Shown piece by piece: positions 35,217-46,070 of a stretch of 46,761 bases of DNA. Source of the stretch: Gammaproteobacteria bacterium (lineage in GTDB: Bacteria; Pseudomonadota; Gammaproteobacteria; SZUA-229); NCBI GenBank assembly GCA_026995045.1, contig JALWPK010000213.1, forward strand, positions 1 to 46,761, written 5' to 3'. The translations under genes and the position numbers were made by a program. The notes below the pieces were generated by a model. The model saw only the letters and a program-made list of their open reading frames with translations. It was not told where the DNA came from and ran no database searches. The first letter of the stretch is position 1, and the number at the start of each line of letters is the position of its first letter.

Positions 35217-36104
35217 TCAGGCTTCCAGATGTTCGCTCCAGCGCAGTTTGGCGCGCAGGATTTCATAATAACTGTGATTGTTCGGGTGCAGCAGCGTCGT
35301 GGTGTGCGCTTTTCTGCGGATATGCAGACGGTCGTTGTCTTCCATGTCGAACGACATCTGGCCATCGCAGGTCACCTGCGCAATCGCCTGGCGGGTGTGA
35401 CAGATTTTGATTTCAACTTTTGCATCCGAGCGTACCACCAACGGCCGGCTGCTGAGTGTATGTGGACAAATCGGCACAATCGCCATGGCTTCCAGATTGG
35501 CGTGCAAAATCGGCCCGCCGCTGGAAACCGCATAGGCGGTGGAGCCAGTCGGGGTGGTGACAATCAAACCGTCGGCGCGCTGGTGATTGACGAACTGGCC
35601 GTTGATGCGGGTTTCAAATTCAATCATGCGCGCCACGTTGCGCACATGCACCACCACATCGTTGAGCGCATCGGCGGAGAACACCACCTCGTCATTGCGA
35701 TACACTTCAGCGTAAAACAGGTAACGCTCATCGCGCTGGTAATTGCCGTCGAATACATCATCCAGCACCTGTTCAAACTCATCGGGCGAGACATCGGCGA
35801 GAAACCCGAGCCGGCCGATATTGATGCCGAGCACCGGCACATTCCTGTTGGCCAGTGAGCGCGCGGCGCCGAGAATGGTGCCGTCGCCGCCGAGCGTGAT
35901 TACCATGTCGCATTGTTCACCGATGGCGTTACGGTCATGGGTGGTGAGCTGATGTTGTTGCAACAGCTCAGTGTAACAGCGGGCGCTGTTGTCGGGCAGC
36001 ACGGCGACATCACGTTGTTTCAGGTAGCGCACGACCGCCGACAGGATGTCGCTGACATCATGTGACTCGGGTTTGACGATTATGCCGATGGTGCGGAAGC
36101 TCAT
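35217..36104 (-). CDS. nadK: NAD kinase
   Basis: 295 residues. Motifs: ITLGGDGTILGAAR (GGDGT at 72-76), LGFLADVSPDEFE, ADGLIVTTPTGSTAYAVSSGGPIL and CPHTLSSRPLVV. It phosphorylates NAD to NADP using ATP. Located between mutS (26-nt gap) and recN (20-nt gap) in the same direction. The nadK-recN pair is common in gammaproteobacteria; its linkage to mutS is less usual. Complete and typical. Confidence 0.97.
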   Translation of the reverse strand: MSFRTIGIIVKPESHDVSDILSAVVRYLKQRDVAVLPDNSARCYTELLQQHQLTTHDRNAIGEQCDMVITLGGDGTILGAARSLANRNVPVLGINIGRLGFLADVSPDEFEQVLDDVFDGNYQRDERYLFYAEVYRNDEVVFSADALNDVVVHVRNVARMIEFETRINGQFVNHQRADGLIVTTPTGSTAYAVSSGGPILHANLEAMAIVPICPHTLSSRPLVVRSDAKVEIKICHTRQAIAQVTCDGQMSFDMEDNDRLHIRRKAHTTTLLHPNNHSYYEILRAKLRWSEHLEA

Positions 36105-36129
36105 GCGCCGGGTTATCCAGTGTGATTGT

Positions 36130-38736
36130 TTACTTGCGTGATTCGTTTGTCAAAGTGTACAGCAAATCCAGCGCCTCGCGTGGACTCAGGCTGTCGACAT
36201 CCAGTTCCTGCAACTTCTCGATCACCGGATGCGGGCGGTCGCTGAACATTTCGATTTGCCCGGTCTCGGCGTGGGTGTCCACGCTTTGCTGTTCCAGCTC
36301 CACCAGTTTGTTGCGCGCCAGATTGATGACGCTGGCGGGCACGCCGGCCAGTTGCGCCACCTGCAGGCCGTAGCTCTGGTTGGCCGGGCCGGGCTTGACC
36401 GCGTGCAGAAACACAATGCGGTCGCCATGCTCAACCGCGTCGATATGAATGTTGCTGATGCCGGGCAACTCGTCCGGCAGCGCGGTGAGTTCAAAATAAT
36501 GCGTGGCGAACAGGGTCCAGGCGCGGTTGCGGGTGGCGAGATGATGCGCGCAGGCCCAGGCCAGCGACAGGCCATCGAAGGTGCTGGTGCCGCGGCCGAT
36601 TTCATCCATCAGCACCAGTGACTGCTCGCTGGCGTTGTTGAGGATGTTGGCCGCTTCAGTCATTTCCACCATGAAGGTGGAGCGCCCGGATGCCAGGTCA
36701 TCGGCCGCGCCGATGCGGGTGAAGATGCGGTCGATGGGGCCGATGCGCGCACTCTCCGCCGGCACATAGGAGCCGATGCAGGCCAGCAGCACGATCAGCG
36801 CGGTCTGGCGCATGTAGGTGGACTTGCCGCCCATGTTGGGGCCGGTGATGATGTTCATGCGCTGCTTGTCGGACAGGCGGGTGTCATTGGCGATGAAGGT
36901 CTCGTCCAGCACCTGCTCGACCACCGGGTGACGCCCCTGGCTGATGTGGATGCCGGGGTCTTCAGTCAGCTCGGGCCGGCAATAGTTCAGGGTTTCCGCG
37001 CGCTCGGCCAGGCAGCACAGCGCATCGAGCTGCGCCAGCGCATCGGCGCAGGCCTGCAGCGGGGCAAGCGCCTGCAACAGGATGTCGAGCAGTTCGTCAT
37101 ACAGCGATTTTTCCAGCGCCAGGGCTTTTTCGCGCGCGCTCAGTACCTTGTCCTCGTATTGCTTGAGTTCTTCGGTGATGAAACGCTCGGTGCTTTTCAG
37201 CGTCTGGCGGCGCACATAGTCGGCGGGAATGTCCTCCGATTGCAGGCGGCTGACTTCGATGTAATAGCCGTGCACGCGGTTGTAACTGACTTTCAGGGTC
37301 TTGATGCCGGTGCGCTCGCGCTCGCGGATTTCCAGCTGGCTGAGAAAATCATCGGCGTTCCTGCTCAGGTTGCGCAGCTCGTCGAGTTCGGCGTGATAGC
37401 CCTCGGCGATCATGCCGCCGTCGCGCGTCAGCACCGGCGGGTTTTCCTTGATCGCGCGGCTCAGCAGATCGAGTTGTTCGGGGTGTTCGCCGATGTGTTC
37501 GGCCAGTTGCGTCATCAGCGGCGCATGACATTGTTGCAGGGTTTGTTGCAATTCGGGCAGACAGGCCAGCGTGCGTTTCAGGGTTTCCAGATCGCGCGGG
37601 CGGGCCGATTTCAGCGCCACTCTCGACAGAATGCGTTCGATATCCCCTACCTGCCGCAGCAGCGCGCGAATGTCGGTGTGATAGCCGGTGTTGAGCTGTT
37701 CCTCGATGGCCTGGTGGCGCGCCTGCACGGTGTCGCGGTTACGCAGCGGATGGTGCAGCCAGCGGCGCAGGCAACGGCTGCCCATGGCGGTGATGGTGGT
37801 GTCGAGCACCGAGGCCAAGGTGTTGTCGCTACCGCCGGACAGATTGGTTTCGATTTCCAGGTTCACCCGGCTGGCGGCGTCCATGATGATGGCGTCGCTG
37901 CTCTGCACGGTTTGCAAACTGCTGATATGCGGCAGCGCGGTGCGCTGGGTGTTGTTCACATATTGCAGCAAACAACCGGCGGCCATGATGGCGGCGGGCA
38001 TGCCGGCGCAACCGAAGCCGGACAGGTCGCGTGTGCCGAACTGCGAAGTCAGCGCGGTGGTGGCGGCGTCGGCTTCGAACCACCACGGCGGTTGCTTGCG
38101 CATCACCATGCGCTGGCCCGGGGTGGCGGGCAGGGCGTTGAAGGCGTTGCTGTCTTCCGAACACAGCAGCTCGGCCGGGCGGTAGCGTTCGATATCGGCC
38201 AGGCATTGTTCGCGGGTATCCGTCTGCATCACCTGAAAGCGCCCGGAGGTGATGTCGAGAATGGCGATGCCGTATTGCCCCTCGTATTCGTGCACGCTCA
38301 TCAACAGGTTGTCGCGGCGCTCTTCCAGCAGCGACTCCTCGGTGACCGTGCCGGGGGTGAGAATGCGCAGCACCTTGCGCTCCACCGGCCCCTTGCTGGT
38401 AGCGGGGTCGCTGACCTGCTCACAAATTGCAACCGACTCGCCGAGGCGAATCAGTTTCGCCAGATAACTTTCCGCCGCGTGATGCGGCACCCCGGCCATC
38501 GGAATCGGCTTGCCCGCCGACTGGCCGCGCGCGGTGAGGGTAATGTCGAGCAACTGCGCCGCCTTTTTGGCGTCGTCGAAAAACAGCTCGTAGAAATCGC
38601 CCATGCGGTAAAACAGCAGGGTGTCGGGGTGCTCGGCCTTGATGCGCAGATACTGCTGCATCATCGGCGTGTGTTTGCTGCGTCCGGCGGAGGGTTTGTC
38701 CGCCTCGGCGGCGGAGTCGGTCAGGGCGTCGCTCAT
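36130..38736 (-). CDS. mutS: DNA mismatch repair protein MutS
   Basis: 868 residues from ATG 38736; a further ATG at 38760 would add eight residues. The mismatch-reading motif F48-Y49-E50 is in RMGDFYELF, and the ATPase has Walker [16 protein letters not shown], Walker [17 protein letters not shown] and the HYFEL loop. It binds mispairs as a dimer and recruits MutL. A long antisense frame of more than 600 codons lies across it, but that is a shadow of its codon pattern. A ~93-nt hairpin (38781-38873) lies 45 nt before its start. A TATAAT box on this strand at 38940-38935 could drive a ~190-nt leader containing that hairpin. Confidence 0.97.
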   Translation of the reverse strand: MSDALTDSAAEADKPSAGRSKHTPMMQQYLRIKAEHPDTLLFYRMGDFYELFFDDAKKAAQLLDITLTARGQSAGKPIPMAGVPHHAAESYLAKLIRLGESVAICEQVSDPATSKGPVERKVLRILTPGTVTEESLLEERRDNLLMSVHEYEGQYGIAILDITSGRFQVMQTDTREQCLADIERYRPAELLCSEDSNAFNALPATPGQRMVMRKQPPWWFEADAATTALTSQFGTRDLSGFGCAGMPAAIMAAGCLLQYVNNTQRTALPHISSLQTVQSSDAIIMDAASRVNLEIETNLSGGSDNTLASVLDTTITAMGSRCLRRWLHHPLRNRDTVQARHQAIEEQLNTGYHTDIRALLRQVGDIERILSRVALKSARPRDLETLKRTLACLPELQQTLQQCHAPLMTQLAEHIGEHPEQLDLLSRAIKENPPVLTRDGGMIAEGYHAELDELRNLSRNADDFLSQLEIRERERTGIKTLKVSYNRVHGYYIEVSRLQSEDIPADYVRRQTLKSTERFITEELKQYEDKVLSAREKALALEKSLYDELLDILLQALAPLQACADALAQLDALCCLAERAETLNYCRPELTEDPGIHISQGRHPVVEQVLDETFIANDTRLSDKQRMNIITGPNMGGKSTYMRQTALIVLLACIGSYVPAESARIGPIDRIFTRIGAADDLASGRSTFMVEMTEAANILNNASEQSLVLMDEIGRGTSTFDGLSLAWACAHHLATRNRAWTLFATHYFELTALPDELPGISNIHIDAVEHGDRIVFLHAVKPGPANQSYGLQVAQLAGVPASVINLARNKLVELEQQSVDTHAETGQIEMFSDRPHPVIEKLQELDVDSLSPREALDLLYTLTNESRK

Positions 38737-38780
38737 GGGAGGCGAGCCCGGAAGTTGCATGAAGCTGCCGGATGGATGTG

Positions 38781-38873
38781 CGTCTGGCGTGTTCGAGCGC
38801 GCTGCTTTGGAGCGAAAAGCGTAGTGGTGGCTACGGTTTGAGTGAAAAGCGGTGCGATCGGGCGCGCCAGACG
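38781..38873 (+). ncRNA. Long imperfect hairpin between mutS and pncC, possible structured RNA
   Basis: 38781-38808 pairs with 38846-38873 over 28 positions: 22 Watson-Crick pairs, five G-U pairs and one mismatch. Inside is a second hairpin CGTAG/CTACG (38820-38824 with 38831-38835, 6-nt loop). The G-U pairs form only if the plus strand is transcribed; on the minus strand they become A-C mismatches. It is not similar to the repeat blocks A-E. Function unknown; it could be an sRNA, a leader of pncC or a REP-like element. Confidence 0.5.
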
Positions 38874-39077
38874 TGCAGACGCCGGCAGAGCGGCTCGTAA
38901 CAAATCGCTACATACTAATATACTGAATCTCTCCATTATAAGCATAGTCTTGCCTGTTACTTTTAGCGGCTTCATGTAATTTCCGGGCTAGTCTACAAGA
39001 AGTGGTGGAGGCTGAATATACCCGCGCGGGTTTTGGTGATAGGGTTTGCGGCAAACAATCATAAAACACGACACGTC

Positions 39078-39563
39078 ATGCAAGCGCTAATACAACAACT
39101 GGCCAAGGTTCTTCGTGACCGGCAATACCGGCTCGCCACCGCCGAGTCCTGCACCGGCGGCTGGATTGCCAAGGTGTGCACCGATCTGCCCGGCTCATCC
39201 GACTGGTTTGAACTCGGCATTGTCAGCTACAGCAACGCCGCCAAGCAAAAATTGTTGCAGGTCAGCGAGGACACCCTGCAACAGCACGGCGCGGTCAGCG
39301 AGGCGGTGGTGCGGGAAATGGCGACGGGCGTGTTGCAGCAAACCGGTGCCAACGTGGCGCTGTCGGTCAGCGGCGTCGCCGGGCCAGGCGGCGGCAGCAA
39401 GGACAAGCCGGTGGGCACGGTGTGGTTTGGCTGGCGCCTGCGAGGTGAAGCGCCGCTGGCGCAGGTGCAGCATTTCGATGGCGATCGCGACCAGGTGCGT
39501 CGGCAGGCGGTGGTGTTCGCGCTGCGCGGCGTGTTGCGGTTGCTCGAAGCGCATCGCGACTGA
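39078..39563 (+). CDS. pncC: Nicotinamide-nucleotide amidohydrolase (CinA C-terminal domain type)
   Basis: 161 residues from ATG 39078 (frame open 15 codons upstream without match). It contains only the CinA C-terminal domain: LATAESCTGGWIAKV with the catalytic Ser/Cys region, GIVSYSNAAKQKLL, and LSVSGVAGPGGGSKDKPVGTVW. It deamidates NMN to nicotinate mononucleotide in the pyridine cycle. The N-terminal COG1058 domain of long CinA proteins is missing, as is usual in the recA-linked gammaproteobacterial form. thpR begins in its last base (TGATG overlap). Confidence 0.95.
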   Translation: MQALIQQLAKVLRDRQYRLATAESCTGGWIAKVCTDLPGSSDWFELGIVSYSNAAKQKLLQVSEDTLQQHGAVSEAVVREMATGVLQQTGANVALSVSGVAGPGGGSKDKPVGTVWFGWRLRGEAPLAQVQHFDGDRDQVRRQAVVFALRGVLRLLEAHRD

Positions 39564-40090
39564 TGGCCGCTTCACAACAACGCTTATTCGTCGCACTGTG
39601 GCCGGATGCGCAAACCCGTGAGCAAATCGCGGCGGTGCAAAAACAGGTGATGACGCGCGCCGGGCTGCTCGATGGCGCGGTGGCGTTCGACAACCTGCAT
39701 CTCACCCTGCTGTTTCTCGGCAATGTCGCCAGCGCCGATATTGCGCGCTTGCAGAATCATCTGTCGCGGGTGGCGTCAATGCCGTTTCACCTGATGCTGG
39801 ATCGCTGGGGGCAGTTCAGCAAGCCCGGTATTTTATGGATCGGGCCGCAGCAAACGCCCGCACCATTGCAACAACTGCATGGCGATGTCGCCGCCGCCTG
39901 TCGCGATGTGGTCAGCGTGCGGGAAAGCCGTTACATTCCCCACGTCACCTTGTTTCGCAAGTTACAACAACTGCCGCCGGTGGACGCCTTCGAACCGGTG
40001 GCCTGGCTGGTCGATCGTTTTGTGCTGGTGGCCTCGAACACCCGGCCGCAGGGGGCGCAGTACCGTGTGTTGCAGGAGTTTCTCTTCTGA
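39563..40090 (+). CDS. thpR: RNA 2',3'-cyclic phosphodiesterase ThpR
   Basis: 175 residues of the 2H phosphoesterase family. The two catalytic HxT motifs are seen in NLHLTLLFLGN and YIPHVTLFRKL. It starts RLFVALWPD, the family opening. In E. coli the homologue (LigT) hydrolyses 2',3'-cyclic phosphates and can join tRNA halves in vitro. Start ATG 39563 shares a base with the pncC stop. Followed by repeat block C. Confidence 0.94.
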   Translation: MAASQQRLFVALWPDAQTREQIAAVQKQVMTRAGLLDGAVAFDNLHLTLLFLGNVASADIARLQNHLSRVASMPFHLMLDRWGQFSKPGILWIGPQQTPAPLQQLHGDVAAACRDVVSVRESRYIPHVTLFRKLQQLPPVDAFEPVAWLVDRFVLVASNTRPQGAQYRVLQEFLF

Positions 40091-40148
40091 ATATTCCCCG
40101 AGGGACTTCATATTGAAAGCCAACGCAAAAGGCGTGGGGAAGCCAGGG

Positions 40149-40560
40149 GCGCAAAGTTTTTTCACCGCTGAGGCGCGGAGTCGCACAGATTTTTCTTTCG
40201 GGATGCTGGCGCCATTTCAGCCGCATGGAGCTAATTTCAAGCGCAGATTTATTGTTGCCACAGAGGGCGCGGAGAGGTTTGGCGTGGATTGCCGCGGCAC
40301 AGGTTTTGTGATGGAGCGTCTGTCTCATACGGCGCAGCCCGTGGCGCGAGATTCCCCGGCTGCGCTAGGGACGGCTGAACTGGATGCTGGGGACATGTTC
40401 GCAGGAGTGGCTTCAGCCACGAATGGCGCTATCCGCTTGTGCCGGGTTTGATGAAATCGTGAGTTCGCGGTTGAAGCCGCTCCAGCACAATGAATATACC
40501 TTTGCGCCTTTGCGGTAAAACAAACAATCCCCTGTGCGATCTGCGCTCTCTGTGGCAAAT
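40149..40560. repeat. Intergenic repeat block C (degenerate)
   Basis: About 410 nt without a credible gene. It carries the same modules as blocks A, B, D and E but diverged: GGCGCGGAGTCGCACAG and CCACAGAGGGCGCGGAG outer parts, the REP-like arms GCAGGAGTGGCTTCAGCCAC (40401-40420) and GCGGTTGAAGCCGCTCC (40467-40483), and a right end CTTTGCGCCTTTGCGG plus CTCTCTGTGGCAAA. The middle holds a relic of the GCGCAGC...GGGA module. ORFs in it follow the repeats. Confidence 0.7.
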
Positions 40561-40573
40561 CAGATCCGTCAAC

Positions 40574-40948
40574 CTAGCAGCCGGCAACCGCCTCACGCAA
40601 GGCCTGCCGCGGCGCCGGGTAGGGCAGCACCGCATGAATCTCAAACAGCGCGGTCAGTTTGTCGATGTACTGCATTTCATCCTTCTGCACGACCACAATC
40701 ACCTTGCTGTCCGGCGAGTATTTTTGCAGGCTGTACAGCATCACATCCAGGTTGGAAATGGTCACCCCGGCATAGTCATTGCCGTAGCCGTATTCAAACT
40801 CACACAGCACCGCATCAAACGCCTCGGACTTGAGCCGGTTAATCGCCTTGCGCATGGAGGTGACGCGGGTTTCATGCACGCCCAGCTCGGCGAACAGCGC
40901 GTCGCAGTCTGGCAGCAGGGCGGATTCGGTGATGGCGAGCAGTTTCAT
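40574..40948 (-). CDS. Pseudo-receiver (CheY-like) protein without phospho-acceptor Asp
   Basis: 124 residues from ATG 40948; the frame runs further upstream but that part lies before an A/T-rich leader and has no match. Length and strand order fit a lone receiver domain: MKLLAITESALLPDC, then FDAVLCEFEYGYG where CheY proteins have the phospho-Asp (here Glu), SKVIVVVQKDE, and an ending AVLPYPAPRQALREAV lacking the Lys. It therefore probably cannot be phosphorylated and may work as a constitutive or protein-binding domain. It is divergent from recA with a ~200-nt upstream region. Specific role unknown. Confidence 0.65.
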   Translation of the reverse strand: MKLLAITESALLPDCDALFAELGVHETRVTSMRKAINRLKSEAFDAVLCEFEYGYGNDYAGVTISNLDVMLYSLQKYSPDSKVIVVVQKDEMQYIDKLTALFEIHAVLPYPAPRQALREAVAGC

Positions 40949-41147
40949 TTTTAAACAAATTTGGATGGTTTGGGTTGTAACGGATTGATTCAATAACAGT
41001 TGTTGCCAGGGCGCAAACTTAAGGTGAATTCTACGCGATTTCACCCGCAAAGTTTGGCCGACAAAACGCTGCGCAACAGGCTATGCCGCCCGAAAATTCT
41101 GTGTGATAATCAGCGCGATTTTTAACACTAACCATCGGGGTACAAGA

Positions 41148-42203
<1,056 letters not shown>

Positions 42204-42231
42204 ACCGTTTCCACAGCGGTGACATCAGCTG

Positions 42232-42726
42232 ATGCGGCTGGATGACCCGGTTACCGAGCACCTGAAAACGCTGCGCCACGCCGCCATCCGGCTGCTGGCG
42301 CGGCGTGAGCATTCGGCTGAAGAACTGCGGCAGAAACTCGGCAAGCGGCAACTGCCCGACGAAATCAGCAGCGAACAGCACGCCGAGCTCATCGCGCAAC
42401 TGCTGGACGAGCTGCAGGGCGAAGGCCTGCAATCCGACCACCGCTTCGCCGAGTCCTACGCTCACATGCGCATCAACAAAGGCTACGGTCCGCAACGCAT
42501 TGATAATGAGTTGCGCGAACGCGGCGTGTCTGAGAGTATTCGGCGTGCAACCTTGCGCGCGCTGGCGGACAGCGGCGAAGTTGACTGGTGGGCGCTGATG
42601 CAGCAGGTGCGCGAGAAAAAATTCGGCCAAACCCTTCCCGAAGACTACGCCAGCCGCAGCAAGCAAATGCGCTTTCTGCAATACCGCGGTTTTGCCAGCG
42701 AGGCGATACGCGAGTTGTTTTCGTGA
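42232..42726 (+). CDS. recX: Regulatory protein RecX
   Basis: 164 residues of tandem three-helix repeats. Family patterns: RLLARREHSAEELRQKLGKR, QSDHRFAESYAHMRINKGYGPQRI and YRGFASEAIRELF at the end. It binds within the RecA filament groove and limits recombinase activity. It starts 28 nt after recA and is probably expressed by read-through. The following repeat block D separates it from alaS. Confidence 0.95.
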   Translation: MRLDDPVTEHLKTLRHAAIRLLARREHSAEELRQKLGKRQLPDEISSEQHAELIAQLLDELQGEGLQSDHRFAESYAHMRINKGYGPQRIDNELRERGVSESIRRATLRALADSGEVDWWALMQQVREKKFGQTLPEDYASRSKQMRFLQYRGFASEAIRELFS

Positions 42727-42737
42727 GCGGGGGGATT

Positions 42738-43027
42738 GGCCACAGAGTGCGCGGAGGTGATTTGAAAATCCAGCGCAGAGGCGCGGAGACACAGAGAGCG
42801 CAAAGGTCTTTATTATTGCGGAAAGTAGGAGCGGCTTCAGCCGCGAACCGGGCATCCACAAACGCCGGCCTTGCTGCGCCGCAAAAAACGCTCCTCGCAA
42901 TGACGGGGTGTGGATAGAAGAATGTTGTCATTGCGAGCGCAGCGAAGCAATCTCAGGAAGTTTGCTCGGAGTTGGGGTTGTGTTCACCGGGATTGCCGCG
43001 TCGCAAAAAGCGCTCCTCGCAATGACG
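42738..43027. repeat. Intergenic repeat block D with an added CATTGCGAG-type family
   Basis: About 290 nt between recX and alaS. The left half follows the plan of block E (GGCCACAGAGTGCGCGGAGG, GCGCAGAGGCGCGGAGACAC, then GTAGGAGCGGCTTCAGCCGC at 42825-42844). The right half is replaced by another family: two direct copies ending CGCTCCTCGCAATGACGG (about 42889-42906 and 43011-43028) flank an inverse copy GTCATTGCGAGCGCAGCGAA (42927-42946). It looks like one repeat invading another. Confidence 0.8.
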
Positions 43028-43091
43028 GCGGCATGGGTTAATATGCTATGAAATTATACAGTTACAAAACAAACTTAAACAAATTTGATAT

Positions 43092-45728
43092 ATGAAATCC
43101 AGCGCCGAAATACGCCAACAGTTTCTTGATTACTTCGCCGGCAAGGGCCACGAAGTGGCGCCCAGCAGTTCGCTAGTGCCCGCCAACGACCCGACCCTGT
43201 TGTTCACCAATGCCGGCATGGTGCAGTTCAAGGATGTGTTTCTCGGCCGCGAAACCCGGCCCTACAAACGCGCCACGTCTTCGCAGCGCTGTGTGCGCGC
43301 TGGCGGCAAGCACAACGATCTGGAAAACGTCGGTTACACCGCGCGCCATCACACCTTTTTTGAAATGCTGGGCAATTTCAGCTTCGGCGATTATTTCAAG
43401 CAGGACGCGATCGCCTACGCCTGGGAGTTTCTCACCGAAGTCGCTGGCCTGCCGCCGGAAAAACTGTGGGTCACGGTGTACGAAAACGATGACGAAGCCG
43501 CCGATATCTGGCTCAACCAGGTTGGCGTCGACCCGGCGCGTTTCAGCCGCATCGGCGACAAGCCCGGCAAACAGTACGAAAGCGACAATTTCTGGGCGAT
43601 GGGCGACACCGGTCCCTGCGGCCCCTGCACTGAAATTTTCTACGACCACGGTGAAGACATCTGGGGCGGCCCGCCGGGCACGCCGGAGGAAGACGGCGAC
43701 CGCTATATCGAAATCTGGAATCTGGTGTTCATGCAATACAATCGCACCGCCGATGGTGTGATGCACGACCTGCCCGCGCCTTCGGTCGATACCGGCATGG
43801 GTCTGGAGCGCCTCGCCGCGATTCTGCAGGGCGTGCACAATAATTACGACATCGATCTGTTCCAGCATTTGATTCAGGCCGCCGCCAAAGCCACCGGCGC
43901 CAGCGATTTGCAAAACCAGTCGCTGCGCGTGATTGCTGACCACATCCGCTCCTGCGCCTTTCTGATTGTCGATGGCGTCACGCCGTCCAACGAAGGCCGT
44001 GGCTATGTGCTGCGCCGCATCATCCGCCGCGCCTGCCGTCATGGTCACCGGCTGGGCATGAGCGAGGCGTTTTTCTACAAGCTGGTGCAGCCGCTGGTGG
44101 ATGAAATGGGCGCGGCCTATCCCGAACTGGCGGCGGCGCAGACCAATGTCGAAAACGTATTGCACAAGGAAGAATTGCGTTTTGCCGAAACCCTGGATCA
44201 GGGCATGAAAATTCTGGAAGCTGACATCGCCAATCTCAGCGGCAAGCAGATTCCCGGCGACACCGTATTCAAGCTGTATGACACCTATGGTTTTCCGGTC
44301 GACCTCACCGCCGACATCGCCCGCGAGCGCGGCCTGACGATTGACGAAGCCGGTTTCGAGCAGGCGATGGAGCAACAGCGCGAGCGTGGCCGCAGCGCCA
44401 GTCAGTTCGGCGTGGATTACAACCAGTCGATTCAGACCTGTTGTTGCTCCGAATTCACCGGCTACGAGCACGTTGCCTTCAACAGTGAAGTGGCCGAACT
44501 GTTTGTCGACGGCGAGCCGGTCGATGCAATCCAGGCCGGGCAGGACGCCGTGGTGGTGCTGAGCGCTACCCCGTTTTATGCCGAGTCCGGTGGCCAGGTC
44601 GGCGACACCGGCGTGTTGCTGGCCGATGGCGCCGAATTTGAAGTGCGTGACACCCAGAAGCAGGGCGGTAGCATACTGCACATAGGTGGACTGAAAAGCG
44701 GGACACTGTCAGTCGGCGACCGCGTCGAGGCGCAAGTCGACCAGGCACGGCGTGAGGCCATCAAGCGCAACCATTCCGCCACCCATCTGATGCATGCCGC
44801 CCTGCGTAATGTGCTGGGCGAGCATGTGCAACAGAAAGGCTCGCTGGTCGACGCCGACAAGCTGCGCTTCGACTTCTCGCATCACGAGCCGGTATCCGCC
44901 GACCAGCTGCGCCTGGTGGAACAGCAGGTCAACGCAGTGATTCGCGGCAACGCCCCGGCGGCGGCCAGGGAAATGAAGCTGGAAGACGCCAAAGCCTCCG
45001 GCGCGATGGCGCTGTTCGGTGAAAAATACGATGACATGGTGCGCGTGGTGTCGATGGGCGAGCAGGACGGCGAAACCTATTCCGTCGAACTGTGCGGCGG
45101 CACCCACGTCAACCGCGTGGGCGATATCGGCTTTTTCAAAATCGTGTCCGAGAGCGGGGTGGCCTCCGGCGTGCGCCGCATCGAAGCCGTTACCGGCGAG
45201 GCCGCGGTGAAATGGGCCGAGGAAAACGAGCAACGCATCCAGCAGGTCGCCGAACTGGTGAAAAGCGCGCCCGAGGAAGCGCCAGCCAAGTTGCAGCAGC
45301 TGCTGGCCAAGATGCGTGATCAGGAAAAGGAGCTTGCCCAGCTCAAGGCCAAACTCGCCAGCCAGGCCGGTTCCGACCTGAGCAGCCAGGCCGAAGACAT
45401 CAACGGCGTGAAAGTGCTCACCGCCCAACTCGACGGCGTCGACAACAAGGCGATGCGCGACACCCTCGACCAGCTCAAAAACAAACTCGGCAGCGCCGCC
45501 ATCGTGCTGGCCAGCGAAGCCGACGGCAAGGTGCGCCTGATCGCCGGCGTCACCAAGGATGTCACCGATAAAATCAAGGCGGGGGAACTGGTCAACATCG
45601 CCGCCGCCGAAGTCGGCGGCAAGGGCGGCGGCCGCCCCGACATGGCGCAGGCCGGCGGCGACCAGCCGCAAAACATCCCCGCGGCGCTGGAAGCCTCGAA
45701 AACCTGGCTGCAGAGCCGGTTGGCGTAA
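43092..45728 (+). CDS. alaS: Alanine-tRNA ligase
   Basis: 878 residues (E. coli 876). Class II catalytic core with motif 1-3 sequences such as [15 protein letters not shown] and [16 protein letters not shown], the editing domain with [16 protein letters not shown] (HxxxH zinc site) and [10 protein letters not shown], and the C-Ala domain (coiled coil [17 protein letters not shown], then [14 protein letters not shown]). It charges tRNA-Ala and clears mischarged Ser/Gly. The start ATG 43092 gives [15 protein letters not shown], the family start. Upstream is A/T-rich (about 43040-43090), a likely promoter region. lysC comes 342 nt later, beyond repeat block E. Confidence 0.98.
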   Translation: MKSSAEIRQQFLDYFAGKGHEVAPSSSLVPANDPTLLFTNAGMVQFKDVFLGRETRPYKRATSSQRCVRAGGKHNDLENVGYTARHHTFFEMLGNFSFGDYFKQDAIAYAWEFLTEVAGLPPEKLWVTVYENDDEAADIWLNQVGVDPARFSRIGDKPGKQYESDNFWAMGDTGPCGPCTEIFYDHGEDIWGGPPGTPEEDGDRYIEIWNLVFMQYNRTADGVMHDLPAPSVDTGMGLERLAAILQGVHNNYDIDLFQHLIQAAAKATGASDLQNQSLRVIADHIRSCAFLIVDGVTPSNEGRGYVLRRIIRRACRHGHRLGMSEAFFYKLVQPLVDEMGAAYPELAAAQTNVENVLHKEELRFAETLDQGMKILEADIANLSGKQIPGDTVFKLYDTYGFPVDLTADIARERGLTIDEAGFEQAMEQQRERGRSASQFGVDYNQSIQTCCCSEFTGYEHVAFNSEVAELFVDGEPVDAIQAGQDAVVVLSATPFYAESGGQVGDTGVLLADGAEFEVRDTQKQGGSILHIGGLKSGTLSVGDRVEAQVDQARREAIKRNHSATHLMHAALRNVLGEHVQQKGSLVDADKLRFDFSHHEPVSADQLRLVEQQVNAVIRGNAPAAAREMKLEDAKASGAMALFGEKYDDMVRVVSMGEQDGETYSVELCGGTHVNRVGDIGFFKIVSESGVASGVRRIEAVTGEAAVKWAEENEQRIQQVAELVKSAPEEAPAKLQQLLAKMRDQEKELAQLKAKLASQAGSDLSSQAEDINGVKVLTAQLDGVDNKAMRDTLDQLKNKLGSAAIVLASEADGKVRLIAGVTKDVTDKIKAGELVNIAAAEVGGKGGGRPDMAQAGGDQPQNIPAALEASKTWLQSRLA

Positions 45729-45734
45729 GGGATT

Positions 45735-45947
45735 TTTGCCACAGAGCGCACAGAGAACACGGAGGGTTTTCAAGGCCAACGCGGAGGCGCAAAGACGCAG
45801 AGAACGCAAAGGTTTGTTTTTTGTAGGAGTGGCTTCAGCCACGAACCGTGCTATCCACAAACGCCGCGCCAGCTGAAATCATGTTTTCGTGGCTGAAGCC
45901 ACTCCTACACAAAAAAGCTCCGTGCGCTCTGTGGCCTCTGTGGCAAA
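45735..45947. repeat. Intergenic repeat block E (best-preserved nested palindrome)
   Basis: 213 nt. Outer arms TTTGCCACAGAGCGCACAGA (45735-45754) and CTCTGTGGCCTCTGTGGCAA (45927-45946). Inside are perfect 23-bp inverted arms at 45823-45845 (GTAGGAGTGGCTTCAGCC...) and 45886-45908, separated by a 40-nt spacer that shares TATCCACAAA and TGAAATCATG with block B. Between outer and inner left arms sits another GCGCAAAGACGCAGAG-type tract. It lies in the alaS-lysC gap. Confidence 0.85.
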
Positions 45948-46030
45948 CCGAACCAGCCCACACTGCCAATGTAAGCCCTTGAAAATCATTGCCGCCATTA
46001 GCCAATCCTTATATACTGCGCGTCCCTGAT

Positions 46031-46050
46031 TATTCATTATTCACTTTTCA
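46031..46050 (-). repeat. AT-rich interspersed 20-mer (copy 2, inverse)
   Basis: The complement of TGAAAAGTGAATAATGAATA found at 12537-12556, identical over 20 nt. It stands 20 nt before the lysC ATG, with related heptads (TTCATTA) continuing to 46060. Confidence 0.7.
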
Positions 46051-46070
46051 TTATTCATTAAACTCGCCTC

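Noticed and set aside
36928-38841. 637-codon open frame antisense to mutS
   Set aside because: It mirrors the codon pattern of mutS, which has all family motifs. The antisense product shows no recognisable domain and is low-complexity.
41099-41113. LexA (SOS) box before recA
   Set aside because: The half-sites are spaced by nine instead of ten bases and the flanks do not fit; kept only as a finding about absence.
43173-44681. 502-codon open frame antisense to alaS
   Set aside because: Shadow frame caused by GC-rich codon bias; alaS is complete and intact on the other strand.
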